From contig NZ_AUXY01000013.1 of the NCBI RefSeq assembly GCF_001625695.1, forward strand, positions 1 to 64,000: DNA of 64,000 bases, given 5' to 3'. Shown here in pieces: positions 28,601 to 38,400 of the stretch. This DNA comes from Pseudoalteromonas luteoviolacea H33-S (GTDB lineage Bacteria > Pseudomonadota > Gammaproteobacteria > Enterobacterales > Alteromonadaceae). Each line of letters begins with the position of its first letter. Position 1 is the stretch's first letter. The position numbers and the translations under genes are program-made. The notes below the pieces were generated by a model, which saw only the letters and a list, made by a program, of their open reading frames with translations, was not told where the DNA came from and did no database searches.

Positions 28601-31600
28601 AGCTGAATAATGGAAAAATAGACCGCAGGGCACTTGAATCGCTGAGCATAGAAATATCAGATGCAACGCGTGCACCGCAAACGGCACTTCATCATCAGCT
28701 CTTGGATATGTTTGCGACTTTAACAGGCTGTTCAGGGATTGGCATTGATCATAGCTTTTTTGCTATTGGCGGACACTCATTATTGGCCATGCGTCTACTC
28801 AATGAGGTTAAGGTGCAATGTGGCGTATCTCTGAATTTAAAGCATATTTTTGCGAACCCCTGCATAGCGGAATTGGCATTGTGTATAGAGTCTCAGGATG
28901 CGCAGATTGAACAGCTTCCTGTGAGGTCAATTGCAAAGCAGGATAGCTACCCGCTGTCTTTTGCTCAGCAGCGAATTTGGTTTATAGACCAGATGCAAGG
29001 GCACAGTGAGCAATATCATTTGCAAGGTGCGTATTACATAACGGGTAAGTTGGATTGTGAGCGCTTAGATCGAGCATTTTGTTCTGTGGTCCAAGCTCAC
29101 CCCATGCTGCGTTTTACCTTCCATCAAGATACGCAGGGTACGGCTTATCAAAAAGACAATGCGGACAAGGTTTTTGCCCTGAATTACGATGATTTATCAG
29201 CGTATGAAGGCAGTCATCAACAGCGTCTTATTGATGATATTGTGACGGCGGATACCAAGCGTGGTTTTGATTTAAGCACAGATCTGATGCTCCGAGCCAC
29301 ACTTGTAAAATGCACTCAAACCAGTCATATGCTGCTTATCACCATGCATCACATTATTTCAGATGGGTGGTCAATTGCAGTCTTAGCCGATGCATTAAGT
29401 CGTGCGTATCAAGCGAGTGAGCAGCAAAATTATGCCATTGAAGCACCGCAGTTTACCTATTTAGACTTCATCGATTGGCAGCGCAGAGTATCTGACACTG
29501 AAAATTGGCAAGTAAGCCTAGACTACTGGCGTGAAGCGCTGGCAGAGATACCGCAAGTACATATGTTGCCCACAGACAGAGCTAGATCCAATGAAGCGGT
29601 TAAAGGCGGGGAGCTTGCTTGCTTTGAGCTGCCGAACTCGCTTAGAGGTGCGATGCATGTATTTTGCCAGCATCATGGATGCACGCGCTTTCAAGTGCTA
29701 AAAACGGCGTTTAGTATGTGGATGAGCCGTGCACAGCAGCAACGAGATATCGTGATTGCCACGCCGGTATCAGGGCGCGAAATGCAGGCTTTTGAGCCCG
29801 TCATTGGTAACTTTATTAATACCTTGGTCTTGAGAGATAAATTTACCACAGGTACACAGTTTAACGAGGCTTTACAGGACAGTCAGGCGCAGTTTTTGGC
29901 AGCACAAGCCCATCAAGTGGTGCCATTTGATGTGTTGGTAGAGGCACTTGACGTGCCACGTAACTTGGCGATACACCCGTTGGCACAGATCGTATTTAGG
30001 GTGAATACCGAAGTCAACGAAACTCTACAGCTTCAAGATTTAGAGGTGCAACTGATACCGCAAACTGCACGCAGTGCCAAGCTTGATCTGGAAGTATGTG
30101 TCATCGATGATGCCAAGACATGTTGCATTGAATGGCTCTTTGATACTGCACTTTGGGATCCGCAGAGTATGGCAGACTTTCATGCGCAATATCTGTGGGT
30201 ATTGGAGCAATGCCTCGATAACCCAGATATAGCCTTGTCTCAGTTAACCCTGTGGCGTCCCGCTGTTTCGCAGGCTTTTATTCGTGCAAGTCAGTCAATC
30301 GAAGTGGTTAATTCGGAGGTGACTTCATGGGCGATGCAATTTAGCCAAGTTGCACACAAGCACCCCCAGCGAACGGCGTTGAGTTTTGCAGCGCAAAGCT
30401 GGTGCTATGAAGAGGTTGATCGCATTACGAATCAGCTGGCGCATTGCTTGCTGGAGATGGCTTTCGAACCACAAACGCGTATTGCGCTATTGTTGCCAGA
30501 AGGGCCGCTGACCGTGATTGCCATGTTAGGGGTGCTAAAAGCAGAGCATGTTTATGTGCCTTTGCACCATGACACACCAGTAAAAACACTCGAGCATGTC
30601 ATCTCAGATGCGGACGTGATGTTGACACTGGCATTCAGTGAGAGCGCGGACAAACTGATAGAAGCTGGCAGTGACTTTTTACTGCTAGATGATGCATTGA
30701 GCGAAGAGTCAATGCTGTCTTCATACCCTGATACAGCAGCAGACATTAATGACTTGCCTGCTTGTGAGTTACCACTGGCAGCAAGAGATTGTTATATCAT
30801 TTATACCTCAGGTTCAACGGGGCAACCTAAAGGGGTGCCCATTAATCACAGTAATTTGCAAGGCTATCTTCACCATGCCATGAGCAGTTATATGATGCTA
30901 GAGCTACAGCACAGTGTGATGAGCACGCCTGCGGCATTTGATGCCACAGTAACGGCGATTGTGCCGACATTAATGAGCGGGGGCTCACTGACTATTTTGC
31001 CGCAGGGTGTGGCGCTCATCCCTGAATTAATTGATAAGCTGTGGGCAAAACAAGCCGCATTATTTAAATTAACCCCCGCCCATTTACGTGCGGTTTTATC
31101 TCTGACGGACGACAAGCCAATTTGTGAAACCATGCACCGATTAATTGTTGGTGGAGAAGCGCTTCAGTCTGATCTGGTGGTTAAATTCAGAGAGAAGTTG
31201 CCTAACTGTCACATCGTGAATGAGTATGGCCCGACTGAAAGTACTGTGGGTGTCAGTGTGTTTGATATTCCGACAACCATGTCACAGGCGGAACTGGCAG
31301 CTGCGCCAGATATACCCATTGGCTCTGCGATTGAGGGAGCCACCTTGCTCGTTGTCGATGAATTTGACCAACCAGTAGCACGAAATATGGCCGGTGAGCT
31401 TTTGATTGCGGGTAGTATGGTGAGCCAAGGGTATGTTAATCAAGCAGAGTTAACAGCGAAAAAGTTCACATTGCGAACCATCACAGCAAACCATATGCAG
31501 TCTGTTTATCGCTCTGGTGATGTGGTGAAATGGCAACTCGACGCGCACGGTGCACCTAAATACCTTCGTTACTTGGGGCGTACAGATGAGCAAGTTAAAC

Positions 31601-34600
31601 TGCGTGGTTACCGTATTGATTTAGACGCTATATCGCAATTTATTTTGGCGATACAGGGCATTGTTGATTGCGCGCTGACAGTAGATGACAATGCGCAAAC
31701 TCTGATAGCACATGTGCTATGGCAAACTGAGTCTAAATTGTCTGCGCGTCAATTGCGCCAGCAACTATCTGAGGTGTTGCCAAGCTATATGATCCCCGCG
31801 GCATTTCATACTGTGGCTGTAATGCCTTTAACTGCCAACGGCAAAGTGGATAAAGCGGCCTTAATCGCAGATTATGAAACAACAAAGCAAGATACTGCGC
31901 AAAGCAATGTGGTCGCTCAGCATACTCAATTGACCGAACAGCAAAAAACGCTGATGGGGTTGTATCAGGCGATATTGCCAACAGCGAGTATTGGCCTAGA
32001 GGACAGCTTTTTTGAGCTAGGTGGCCACTCTTTATTGGCGATCAAGCTTATCAGCCAAATTCGTCAACAAATGCAAGTTGATATTACTCTACCACAATTA
32101 TTTAAAACCCCGAGTGTGCAGGCCTTGGCTGATGCACTACCGAGCTTTGAGCGGTTAGCGACAGGCGATGAAATCCCAGTGGTTGCGCGCACTCACTCGT
32201 TACCGCTGTCGTTCTCCCAGCAGCGTTTGTGGCTCATAGACCAGTTACAAAATGGCAGCAGCCAATATCATATGCCTGCCAGTTTTGTCTTTACGGGAGA
32301 GCTTGACCTTTTTGCATTTAATGCTGCACTCGAAAGCATTATTACACGACACGAAGTGCTGCGAAGCATCATATTGCCTGGGGCAAGTAATGAGTCACCT
32401 GAACAGCTGATCAAAGATCAGGTAGAAGTGCCGCTGATCTATGAAGATATTTCGATGTTAGATGAAAGCGACAAGTGTCATAGAGAAGCTCAGCTGAAGG
32501 CGCAGTTTTGTCAAAAAGCCTTCGATTTGAGTCAAGATGTGATGCTGCGCGTTACTGTGATAAAACGTGAAACGCAGTGCTATTGGGTGCATTTCAATAT
32601 GCATCACATTGCCAGTGATGGTTGGTCAATGGCCATTTTAGTCAAAGAATTTATCGCATTTTATCGCCATCATAAAGGTGAAGCAGATTACCAACTCCCG
32701 GATGTGCTGAGTCAGCCATTGGCGGTGCAATATGCGGACTTTGCACATTGGCAAAGGGCACATTTCACACCAGACAAGCAGCAAGTTGCAATTGATTACT
32801 GGCGCCAGCAACTTGCTGGCAGCCCGCCAATTCATCAATTACCATTGGATTTTGCACGGCCCAAAGTGCAAGCGTTGGCAGCGAAGCAATTCAAAGTGAA
32901 ACTCAATGAGGCGACCACCGCTGCCATCAAAAACCAGTGTCAGACTGAGTCTGTGACCTTATTTATGTGGTTACACAGTGCGTTTTCGCTGTTGATGATG
33001 CGCATGAGTGGTGTTGATGATGTCGCGATTGGCTCGCCAGTTGCGGGGCGAACTCAAAAACAACTTAATGAGTTAATTGGCTTTTTTGTAAATACTGTGG
33101 TGATCCGAGCTCAGGCTGAGAAGCACCTCACGTTTAATCAGTATCTTGCTCAGCAAAAAGCCGTGATTTTAGATGCGTTTAAACATCAATCGCTGCCATT
33201 TGAGCAGGTGGTTGAAGCCTTGAGTCCTGAACGCAGCTTAAGCCACCAGCCACTATTTCAGATTTTATTTGCGCTCCAAAACAATGAAGTTGTTGATATT
33301 GCCTTACCTGATTTGCACATTGAAGAGACGCCCTTAGAGTCACTTAACCTTAAGTTTGATTTAGAGGTCAATGCCATAGAGCAGGGGGCGGAAATTGAAT
33401 TAGAGTGGCGCTTTAGCAGCGCGTTGTTTAAACAAAGCACCATAGCGGCCATGGCAGAAGCGTTCAATGTTTTGATTGATGCCGCTTTAAACGGTCCGGA
33501 TTGGCCGATTAGTCGCTTGGCAATGCTATCCCCTGAGCAGCAACGAATACTAACTAAAGCTGCAGGCCATATCTGTGAGCATGATACGCCTGTGTGTTTA
33601 CATGAGCGTTTTGAAAACGTGGTGTACATGCACAAGGATAAAGTGGCAGTCACTGATGCCGAGGGGCGCTCGTTGAGTTATGAAGCGCTGTGGCAACGAG
33701 CAGGATCTCTGGCAAGTCACTTATTGGCAAATGGGGTAAATGCTGATGATAAGTTGGCGGTGTGCTTATCGCCGAGTGCGGATATGGTGGTTGCATTACT
33801 TGCGGTATTACGTGCTGGGTGTGCCTATGTACCAATTGACCCTAAATTGCCCGCCGCACGCATTCAATATATTTTGCAAGACAGTGGGGCTGCGGGTGTG
33901 ATCAGCAGTGATGATTTGATACGCGGACTGGCAAATTTATCAGACTCGATTGCGCAGTCGCCGCTGACTTTGTTTTCAATCAACGACTCAGCCAATTGGC
34001 CAGCATCGTGCGATCAAGGTGCACTGCCTAAACCCCATGTTGATGCCTTGGCCTATGTTATCTACACCTCGGGGACGACGGGTCAGCCCAAGGGCGTGCA
34101 AATCAGCCACCAGAACTTACACCATTATGTGTCATTTGCCATTAGAGAGTATACCAACAGCACCCTTTCATGCGCGATAGTAAGCACCCCCGTTGCGTTC
34201 GATGCCACAGTCACCACCTTGTGGGGCGGCTTGCTGGCAGGGTTAGGTATCGAACTCATCGATGACAATGACACCTTGTTAGCTGAACTAGCTAAGCGCT
34301 TGTTTAGTCATGAATCCTACATGTTAAAAGTAACCCCAGCACACCTTAAAGGCGCATTGGAAGTGGCTAACCAGTTGTCTTTGACCCGCCAATTTAGCGG
34401 GCGGCATTGTGTGGTTATCGGCGGAGAAGCGTTGTCATGTCAGTTGCTAAAAGCACTGGATGTGTTTTTACCGAATACTCAGTGGGTCAATGAATATGGA
34501 CCAACTGAGGCGACAGTCGGCACCAGTATTTACCGCTGTGACAGTCAAACGATTGAGCAGCTTATTGCAAGTGGTCAGTATGATGTGCCAATTGGTCAAG

Positions 34601-35496
34601 CGATGCCATACAGTCATTGTGTGGTGCTAGATGAGCTCCAGCAATTTGTGCCAAATGGCGTATTGGGAGAGCTGTATGTGTCTGGCGACGCCATCAGCGG
34701 TGGCTATTTAGGCAAGTCGGAACTGACCGGTGAGAAATTTATCACCCTGTCATTACAGTCAACAGCGCAAGCGGTACGTTTTTATCGCACCGGTGATAAA
34801 GCAAAGTGGCAATTCGATGAAGCGTCAAATGCCATGCAATTAAGGTTTGCCGGGCGTATTGACCAGCAAGTGAAATTGCGTGGTTATCGTATCGAATTGG
34901 ATGAAATTGCACACTATTTAGTGCAGCAAGCAGAGATTAAAGAAGCTCAGGTGATGTTGAACGATAAGGGAGACAATATTGAGGCATTTGTTGTGCTCGA
35001 AAATGACGGCCAAACAGTGCCATTGCCCCAGTTAGTCGATGAGATACGTGGCATCCAATATTGTGAGCAGCTTGCATTACAGTTACCAACTTATATGTTG
35101 CCGCATCGCTTTATTCAAGTGACGCATTTGCCTTTGACCAATAATGGCAAGCTAGATACTCATTCCTTGAAAAGCTGGGCACATCAGTGTCAAAGCAAGA
35201 CTGAGGTGGTTGTGCCAAGCTCTGAGCTCGAAAAAGCGCTGCATCAAATTTTTGCTACTGTGCTGGCTGTAGATGAGTTTGGGATCACAGATAACTTCTT
35301 TACTCTGGGCGGGCACTCTTTACTGGCAATTCAATGTGCTGGATTAATTCAAGAGCAGTTGAATATAGCTGTGCCGATGCGGGTATTGTTTGAGCGACCC
35401 ACTATAACTGCATTGGTGAAGTGGATCCGGATCCACACTGCTTATGAACAAGCGCAGCTTAGTGATAGTGATTCATCAGAGGAGATGTTCCTGTGA
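25624..35496 (+). CDS. three-module NRPS (predicted Asp-Asn-Asn)
   Basis: 3290 residues, three bases after the loading enzyme. It starts with a TubC-type docking domain (1-55, LLAELDGQGIFVYVQDGRL). Three C-A-PCP modules follow: C about 60, 1110 and 2194; A cores about 656, 1722 and 2809 (FTSGSTGKPKG, YTSGSTGQPKG, YTSGTTGQPKG); PCP about 1045, 2128 and 3224 (GGHSLL). C motifs are HHIVADGWS, HHIISDGWS and HHIASDGWS, all intact. By-eye pocket residues are DLTKIGHIG (Asp type), DATKIGEVG and DATKVGEVG (both closest to Asn codes). There are no epimerase or methylation domains. The stop overlaps the next gene start (GTGA). It adds residues 2-4 of the lipopeptide. Confidence 0.93.
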   Translation: MENSAIETLLAELDGQGIFVYVQDGRLKLRSRQSEIPPQKLALIREHKQALIAYMQRHHQKVGKLSRAQQRIWFIEQYETQLNAYNMAGLLRLSKAYSAAQIESALNAVLQRYDVLRSQFKQQDGEVVQSVNRDAKLTLQVQSVACSIDCEVAAKKVQDELSYQFDLESELLVRARLLVAQEQGQWLYVCMHHIVADGWSIRLFTQSLIDELAGQAEAQKTLQYLDFVHWENKYQQSSAYQQQLSYWQQQLVDLSVFELPTSVPREAHKQYQGANLEASISQPQAQRFSALCQQLGVTPFAGFLGVFYVLLHRYGQAEDITVGVPVLNRTQAEFEQVVGCFINTLPMRARLHAQQSLQQILTQTHQLVKAGLEHQSVAVEEIIDALDLAKSTAHSALFQILFNYNGIAQRVVRNDELSAELFDLDNHTAKYDLTLSITDDHDGVQLNLDYAKQLFDARFVKQLADDYVALIDMACRSTEQVIGQISLPSSLPILGAAQPSAAPVSVIEGLYHSAQRHPERTALIQENAESGQAPSVMSYDALITQLEGVALRLYALHQPPSSPITLLVQRDIQSLIWMLGAMRAGIAYLPIDAATPAERILEIMSQAGSQRVLCASEHLAQIEKLQEDGIDVLDISRLYAQSVQQSLPNMPLGEDIAYVMFTSGSTGKPKGAVISHHALARYVAGVSERVTFTQETRSAIVTGLATDLGLTGIFPVLMGAGSVLLCDSTEPELLVKTCHQHDVNLIKLTPSFAQVLLPWLQQSTLHVEQWILGGEALSLTLVQQLRNLNADARLFNHYGPTEACIGVCTFEIPTEHDLESIPIGAPFNHIRFAILDAQQQPVCAGVPGELYIGGESLANGYINAAKVTDEAFVSLKVGDGDSARYYRTGDQVKCNFDGQVEFLGRLDKQLKINGFRVDIAEVESKLQALEQVQEVAVICRQVAQQNMLVGYFVPDGKRTERTQCESVIRQQLKQQLPAHMIPAYLIKQASLPKLNNGKIDRRALESLSIEISDATRAPQTALHHQLLDMFATLTGCSGIGIDHSFFAIGGHSLLAMRLLNEVKVQCGVSLNLKHIFANPCIAELALCIESQDAQIEQLPVRSIAKQDSYPLSFAQQRIWFIDQMQGHSEQYHLQGAYYITGKLDCERLDRAFCSVVQAHPMLRFTFHQDTQGTAYQKDNADKVFALNYDDLSAYEGSHQQRLIDDIVTADTKRGFDLSTDLMLRATLVKCTQTSHMLLITMHHIISDGWSIAVLADALSRAYQASEQQNYAIEAPQFTYLDFIDWQRRVSDTENWQVSLDYWREALAEIPQVHMLPTDRARSNEAVKGGELACFELPNSLRGAMHVFCQHHGCTRFQVLKTAFSMWMSRAQQQRDIVIATPVSGREMQAFEPVIGNFINTLVLRDKFTTGTQFNEALQDSQAQFLAAQAHQVVPFDVLVEALDVPRNLAIHPLAQIVFRVNTEVNETLQLQDLEVQLIPQTARSAKLDLEVCVIDDAKTCCIEWLFDTALWDPQSMADFHAQYLWVLEQCLDNPDIALSQLTLWRPAVSQAFIRASQSIEVVNSEVTSWAMQFSQVAHKHPQRTALSFAAQSWCYEEVDRITNQLAHCLLEMAFEPQTRIALLLPEGPLTVIAMLGVLKAEHVYVPLHHDTPVKTLEHVISDADVMLTLAFSESADKLIEAGSDFLLLDDALSEESMLSSYPDTAADINDLPACELPLAARDCYIIYTSGSTGQPKGVPINHSNLQGYLHHAMSSYMMLELQHSVMSTPAAFDATVTAIVPTLMSGGSLTILPQGVALIPELIDKLWAKQAALFKLTPAHLRAVLSLTDDKPICETMHRLIVGGEALQSDLVVKFREKLPNCHIVNEYGPTESTVGVSVFDIPTTMSQAELAAAPDIPIGSAIEGATLLVVDEFDQPVARNMAGELLIAGSMVSQGYVNQAELTAKKFTLRTITANHMQSVYRSGDVVKWQLDAHGAPKYLRYLGRTDEQVKLRGYRIDLDAISQFILAIQGIVDCALTVDDNAQTLIAHVLWQTESKLSARQLRQQLSEVLPSYMIPAAFHTVAVMPLTANGKVDKAALIADYETTKQDTAQSNVVAQHTQLTEQQKTLMGLYQAILPTASIGLEDSFFELGGHSLLAIKLISQIRQQMQVDITLPQLFKTPSVQALADALPSFERLATGDEIPVVARTHSLPLSFSQQRLWLIDQLQNGSSQYHMPASFVFTGELDLFAFNAALESIITRHEVLRSIILPGASNESPEQLIKDQVEVPLIYEDISMLDESDKCHREAQLKAQFCQKAFDLSQDVMLRVTVIKRETQCYWVHFNMHHIASDGWSMAILVKEFIAFYRHHKGEADYQLPDVLSQPLAVQYADFAHWQRAHFTPDKQQVAIDYWRQQLAGSPPIHQLPLDFARPKVQALAAKQFKVKLNEATTAAIKNQCQTESVTLFMWLHSAFSLLMMRMSGVDDVAIGSPVAGRTQKQLNELIGFFVNTVVIRAQAEKHLTFNQYLAQQKAVILDAFKHQSLPFEQVVEALSPERSLSHQPLFQILFALQNNEVVDIALPDLHIEETPLESLNLKFDLEVNAIEQGAEIELEWRFSSALFKQSTIAAMAEAFNVLIDAALNGPDWPISRLAMLSPEQQRILTKAAGHICEHDTPVCLHERFENVVYMHKDKVAVTDAEGRSLSYEALWQRAGSLASHLLANGVNADDKLAVCLSPSADMVVALLAVLRAGCAYVPIDPKLPAARIQYILQDSGAAGVISSDDLIRGLANLSDSIAQSPLTLFSINDSANWPASCDQGALPKPHVDALAYVIYTSGTTGQPKGVQISHQNLHHYVSFAIREYTNSTLSCAIVSTPVAFDATVTTLWGGLLAGLGIELIDDNDTLLAELAKRLFSHESYMLKVTPAHLKGALEVANQLSLTRQFSGRHCVVIGGEALSCQLLKALDVFLPNTQWVNEYGPTEATVGTSIYRCDSQTIEQLIASGQYDVPIGQAMPYSHCVVLDELQQFVPNGVLGELYVSGDAISGGYLGKSELTGEKFITLSLQSTAQAVRFYRTGDKAKWQFDEASNAMQLRFAGRIDQQVKLRGYRIELDEIAHYLVQQAEIKEAQVMLNDKGDNIEAFVVLENDGQTVPLPQLVDEIRGIQYCEQLALQLPTYMLPHRFIQVTHLPLTNNGKLDTHSLKSWAHQCQSKTEVVVPSSELEKALHQIFATVLAVDEFGITDNFFTLGGHSLLAIQCAGLIQEQLNIAVPMRVLFERPTITALVKWIRIHTAYEQAQLSDSDSSEEMFL

Positions 35497-38400
35497 TAAC
35501 GAGTCAGACACTAGAACTTGAATCGCTGATTGCTGAGGCGCTAGATGCAGGCGTCACGTTATACGAAAAAGACGGCCGCTTGGCATTTCGTCAAAAAGAT
35601 GCTTTTCCTGAAGCACTTAAAAGCAAGGTCATCGCCAATAAAGCAGACTTAGTAAGCTATTTTCAACAACAGCGAACCCACACAGTGGCAGCGCACGATG
35701 GGGCTATTCGTCCGATAGCGCGTAACGAACAGCTCCCGCTGAGTTTTGCACAAGAGAGTTTATGGTTTATTGAGCAGCTGCATGGTGGCCAGCAGTATTA
35801 CATGCCAGCCTCGTTTCGTTTAACTGGAGAGCTTGATGTTGATGCCTTGAAATATGCCATTGGACAAGTGATTGAGCGTCATGAAAGTTTGCGCTGCCAG
35901 TTTCTTGCTGGGGATGAGTCAAACGGTAAGCCCTATGCGCGTATCATGCGAAACTTTGAAACACCGTTTCAGTGGCTTGATGTCAGTCAGTTATCAAATG
36001 ATGAGAAAGCCGAGCAAATCGACAGCCATATTAAGCATTTTTGCACACAAGAATTTAACCTTGAAAGCGGCTGTTTAATCCGTGTTTTAGTGCTGTCTGA
36101 TACGCATCAGCACCGGTTACTTTTTAATATGCACCATATCGTCTCAGATGGTGCATCTATGACGAATTTAGTGGACGAAGTGGCGATCATTTATAACGCC
36201 GCAACGGGTTGCAAATCACAGGTACAATTACCGACTTTAGCGCTACAGTACGTTGACTATGCTGCGTGGCAGCGAGCACAACTGTGTGACGAGCACTTTG
36301 CGGCCCATCTGGCGTATTTTAAATCGCAATTAGCGGGCCTGGATCCGCTGCAATCATTGCCGAGTGATAGGCCAAGAATGGCCGTGCAAACAGAACAGGG
36401 CGCGCGCTATGTGCAATCCCTGTCTCGTGATCTCACTAAGCGCATAGTTTCTTTATCTTCTGCGCAGCAGAGCTCACTTTTTATGTGGCTAAGTAGCAGT
36501 GTCATGCTGTTTATTGCACGTTTGAACCAGCAATCTCGGGCAGTAATTGGCACACCAGTACTTGGGCGTGATAACCCGCAGCTAGAACACTTGATTGGTT
36601 TGTTCGTAAACACTTTAGTGATGCATGCCGAAGTCGATGAACTGCTTTCTTGTGAGCAATGGTTTGCAGCGCAAAAAGCGCGTAATTTAGCTGCGCTGGA
36701 ATATCGAGCATTGCCTTTTGATAAATTGGTTGAACACTTAGGCCAGACGCGAGATTTAAGCCATCATCCTGTAGTACAAATCTTATTTTCATTAACCCAA
36801 CCGGATGAGCAAACTCTGACGTTAAATGGGCTTGAGGTGGAAGAGTGTAAAGTATTAGATGCACAGAGCGTTGCGGTTAAGTGTGATCTAGAACTACATG
36901 CTCAGTTTGATGGTGAGGCTTTGGTGGTTCACTGGAAGTATGACAGTGATCTTTACCACAGGGAAACGATTCAAAATTGGGCAAGCAGCTTTGCCGTGAT
37001 GATCGAGGGCATAGTCAATCACCCGACTATGGCAGTGGGGGATGTGCCCTTATTGGATGAGTCACATGCCAATCAACTGCTATCTCAGCCGCAGTGCCAA
37101 GCGAGTTGGCCAGAGCAACACAGCATCGTTTCGTTATTAGAACAGCAGGTCATCAATGTTGGCTCGCGCACTGCGGTGACCGATGGCACATCTTCGCTTA
37201 CATACACCGAGCTTGGAGTGCGCATTGATGCCCTTGCTTGCGCGTTAATTGCTGAAGGCGTCAAACCTCAGCAGTTGGTACCTGTGAGCATGACGCGCAG
37301 CACCGACATGGTGGTTGCATTGCTGGCGATTCTAAAAGTGGGTGGTGCTTATGTCCCTATTGACCCAAGTTACCCACAAGAGCGAATTGAATACATTTTA
37401 GCGGATATCAACAGTGATTTGTTGGTGTGTGATGAGCAAAGTGCAGCCTTGTTTTCTCAGCTTGCAGTGCGGTGCATTGTCGCAGATAGAGCGATTGACG
37501 CGCACAGTGGTCGTCAATTTGTTGCGCCAAAGATACAGCCGGATCACCTTGCCTATGTGATCTATACCTCAGGTACCACAGGCAAGCCCAAAGGGGTGCA
37601 AATAGAGCATCGCCATGTCGTGCGTTTGCTGTTCACTGAGCCGAGCCTATTTGATTTTAATGAGCAAGATGTATGGAGTCTATTTCACTCATTTTGCTTT
37701 GATTTTTCGGTCTGGGAAATGTACGGCGCACTCTTGTTTGGCGGTAAGCTCGTGGTGGTTGATAGTCACACGGCAAAAGATACCGAGTCGTTTGCTAAGC
37801 TATTACTTCGCGAAGGCGTGACAGTATTAAACCAAACGCCCAGTGCGTTTTATGTGCTGCAAAGCTGTATGCAGCGGCTGGTGGAAGAAACCCATCAGCA
37901 CCCAGCCATTCGATATGTTATTTTTGGTGGCGAAGCGCTGCAACCGAGCAAAATAAAACCTTGGCGCAAGCTGGTACCGGCATGTCAGTTAATCAACATG
38001 TATGGGATCACAGAAACCACGGTGCATGTCACCTTTAAGCGCCTCAGCGATGACGACCTCGCCCTTGGTCAAAGCAACATAGGTAAACCCATCCACACCA
38101 CATCTAGTTATGTGTTAGACAGCCATCAGCGCCTACTGCCGCAAGGTACCATTGGCGAGTTATATGTTGGCGGTGAAGGTGTCGCACGGGGCTATTGGCA
38201 ACGCCCTGAGCTAAATCAGCAGCGTTTTGTTGAACTACATCTAGCAAAAACGCACAGTGAACGACTATATCGTTCAGGAGATTTAGTGCGACTGCTGCCG
38301 GGTGGAGAAATGACTTACATCGGTCGTATTGACGACCAAGTTAAAGTGCGTGGATACCGTATTGAGTTGGGTGAAATAGAAAATCAGCTCAGGATGCACC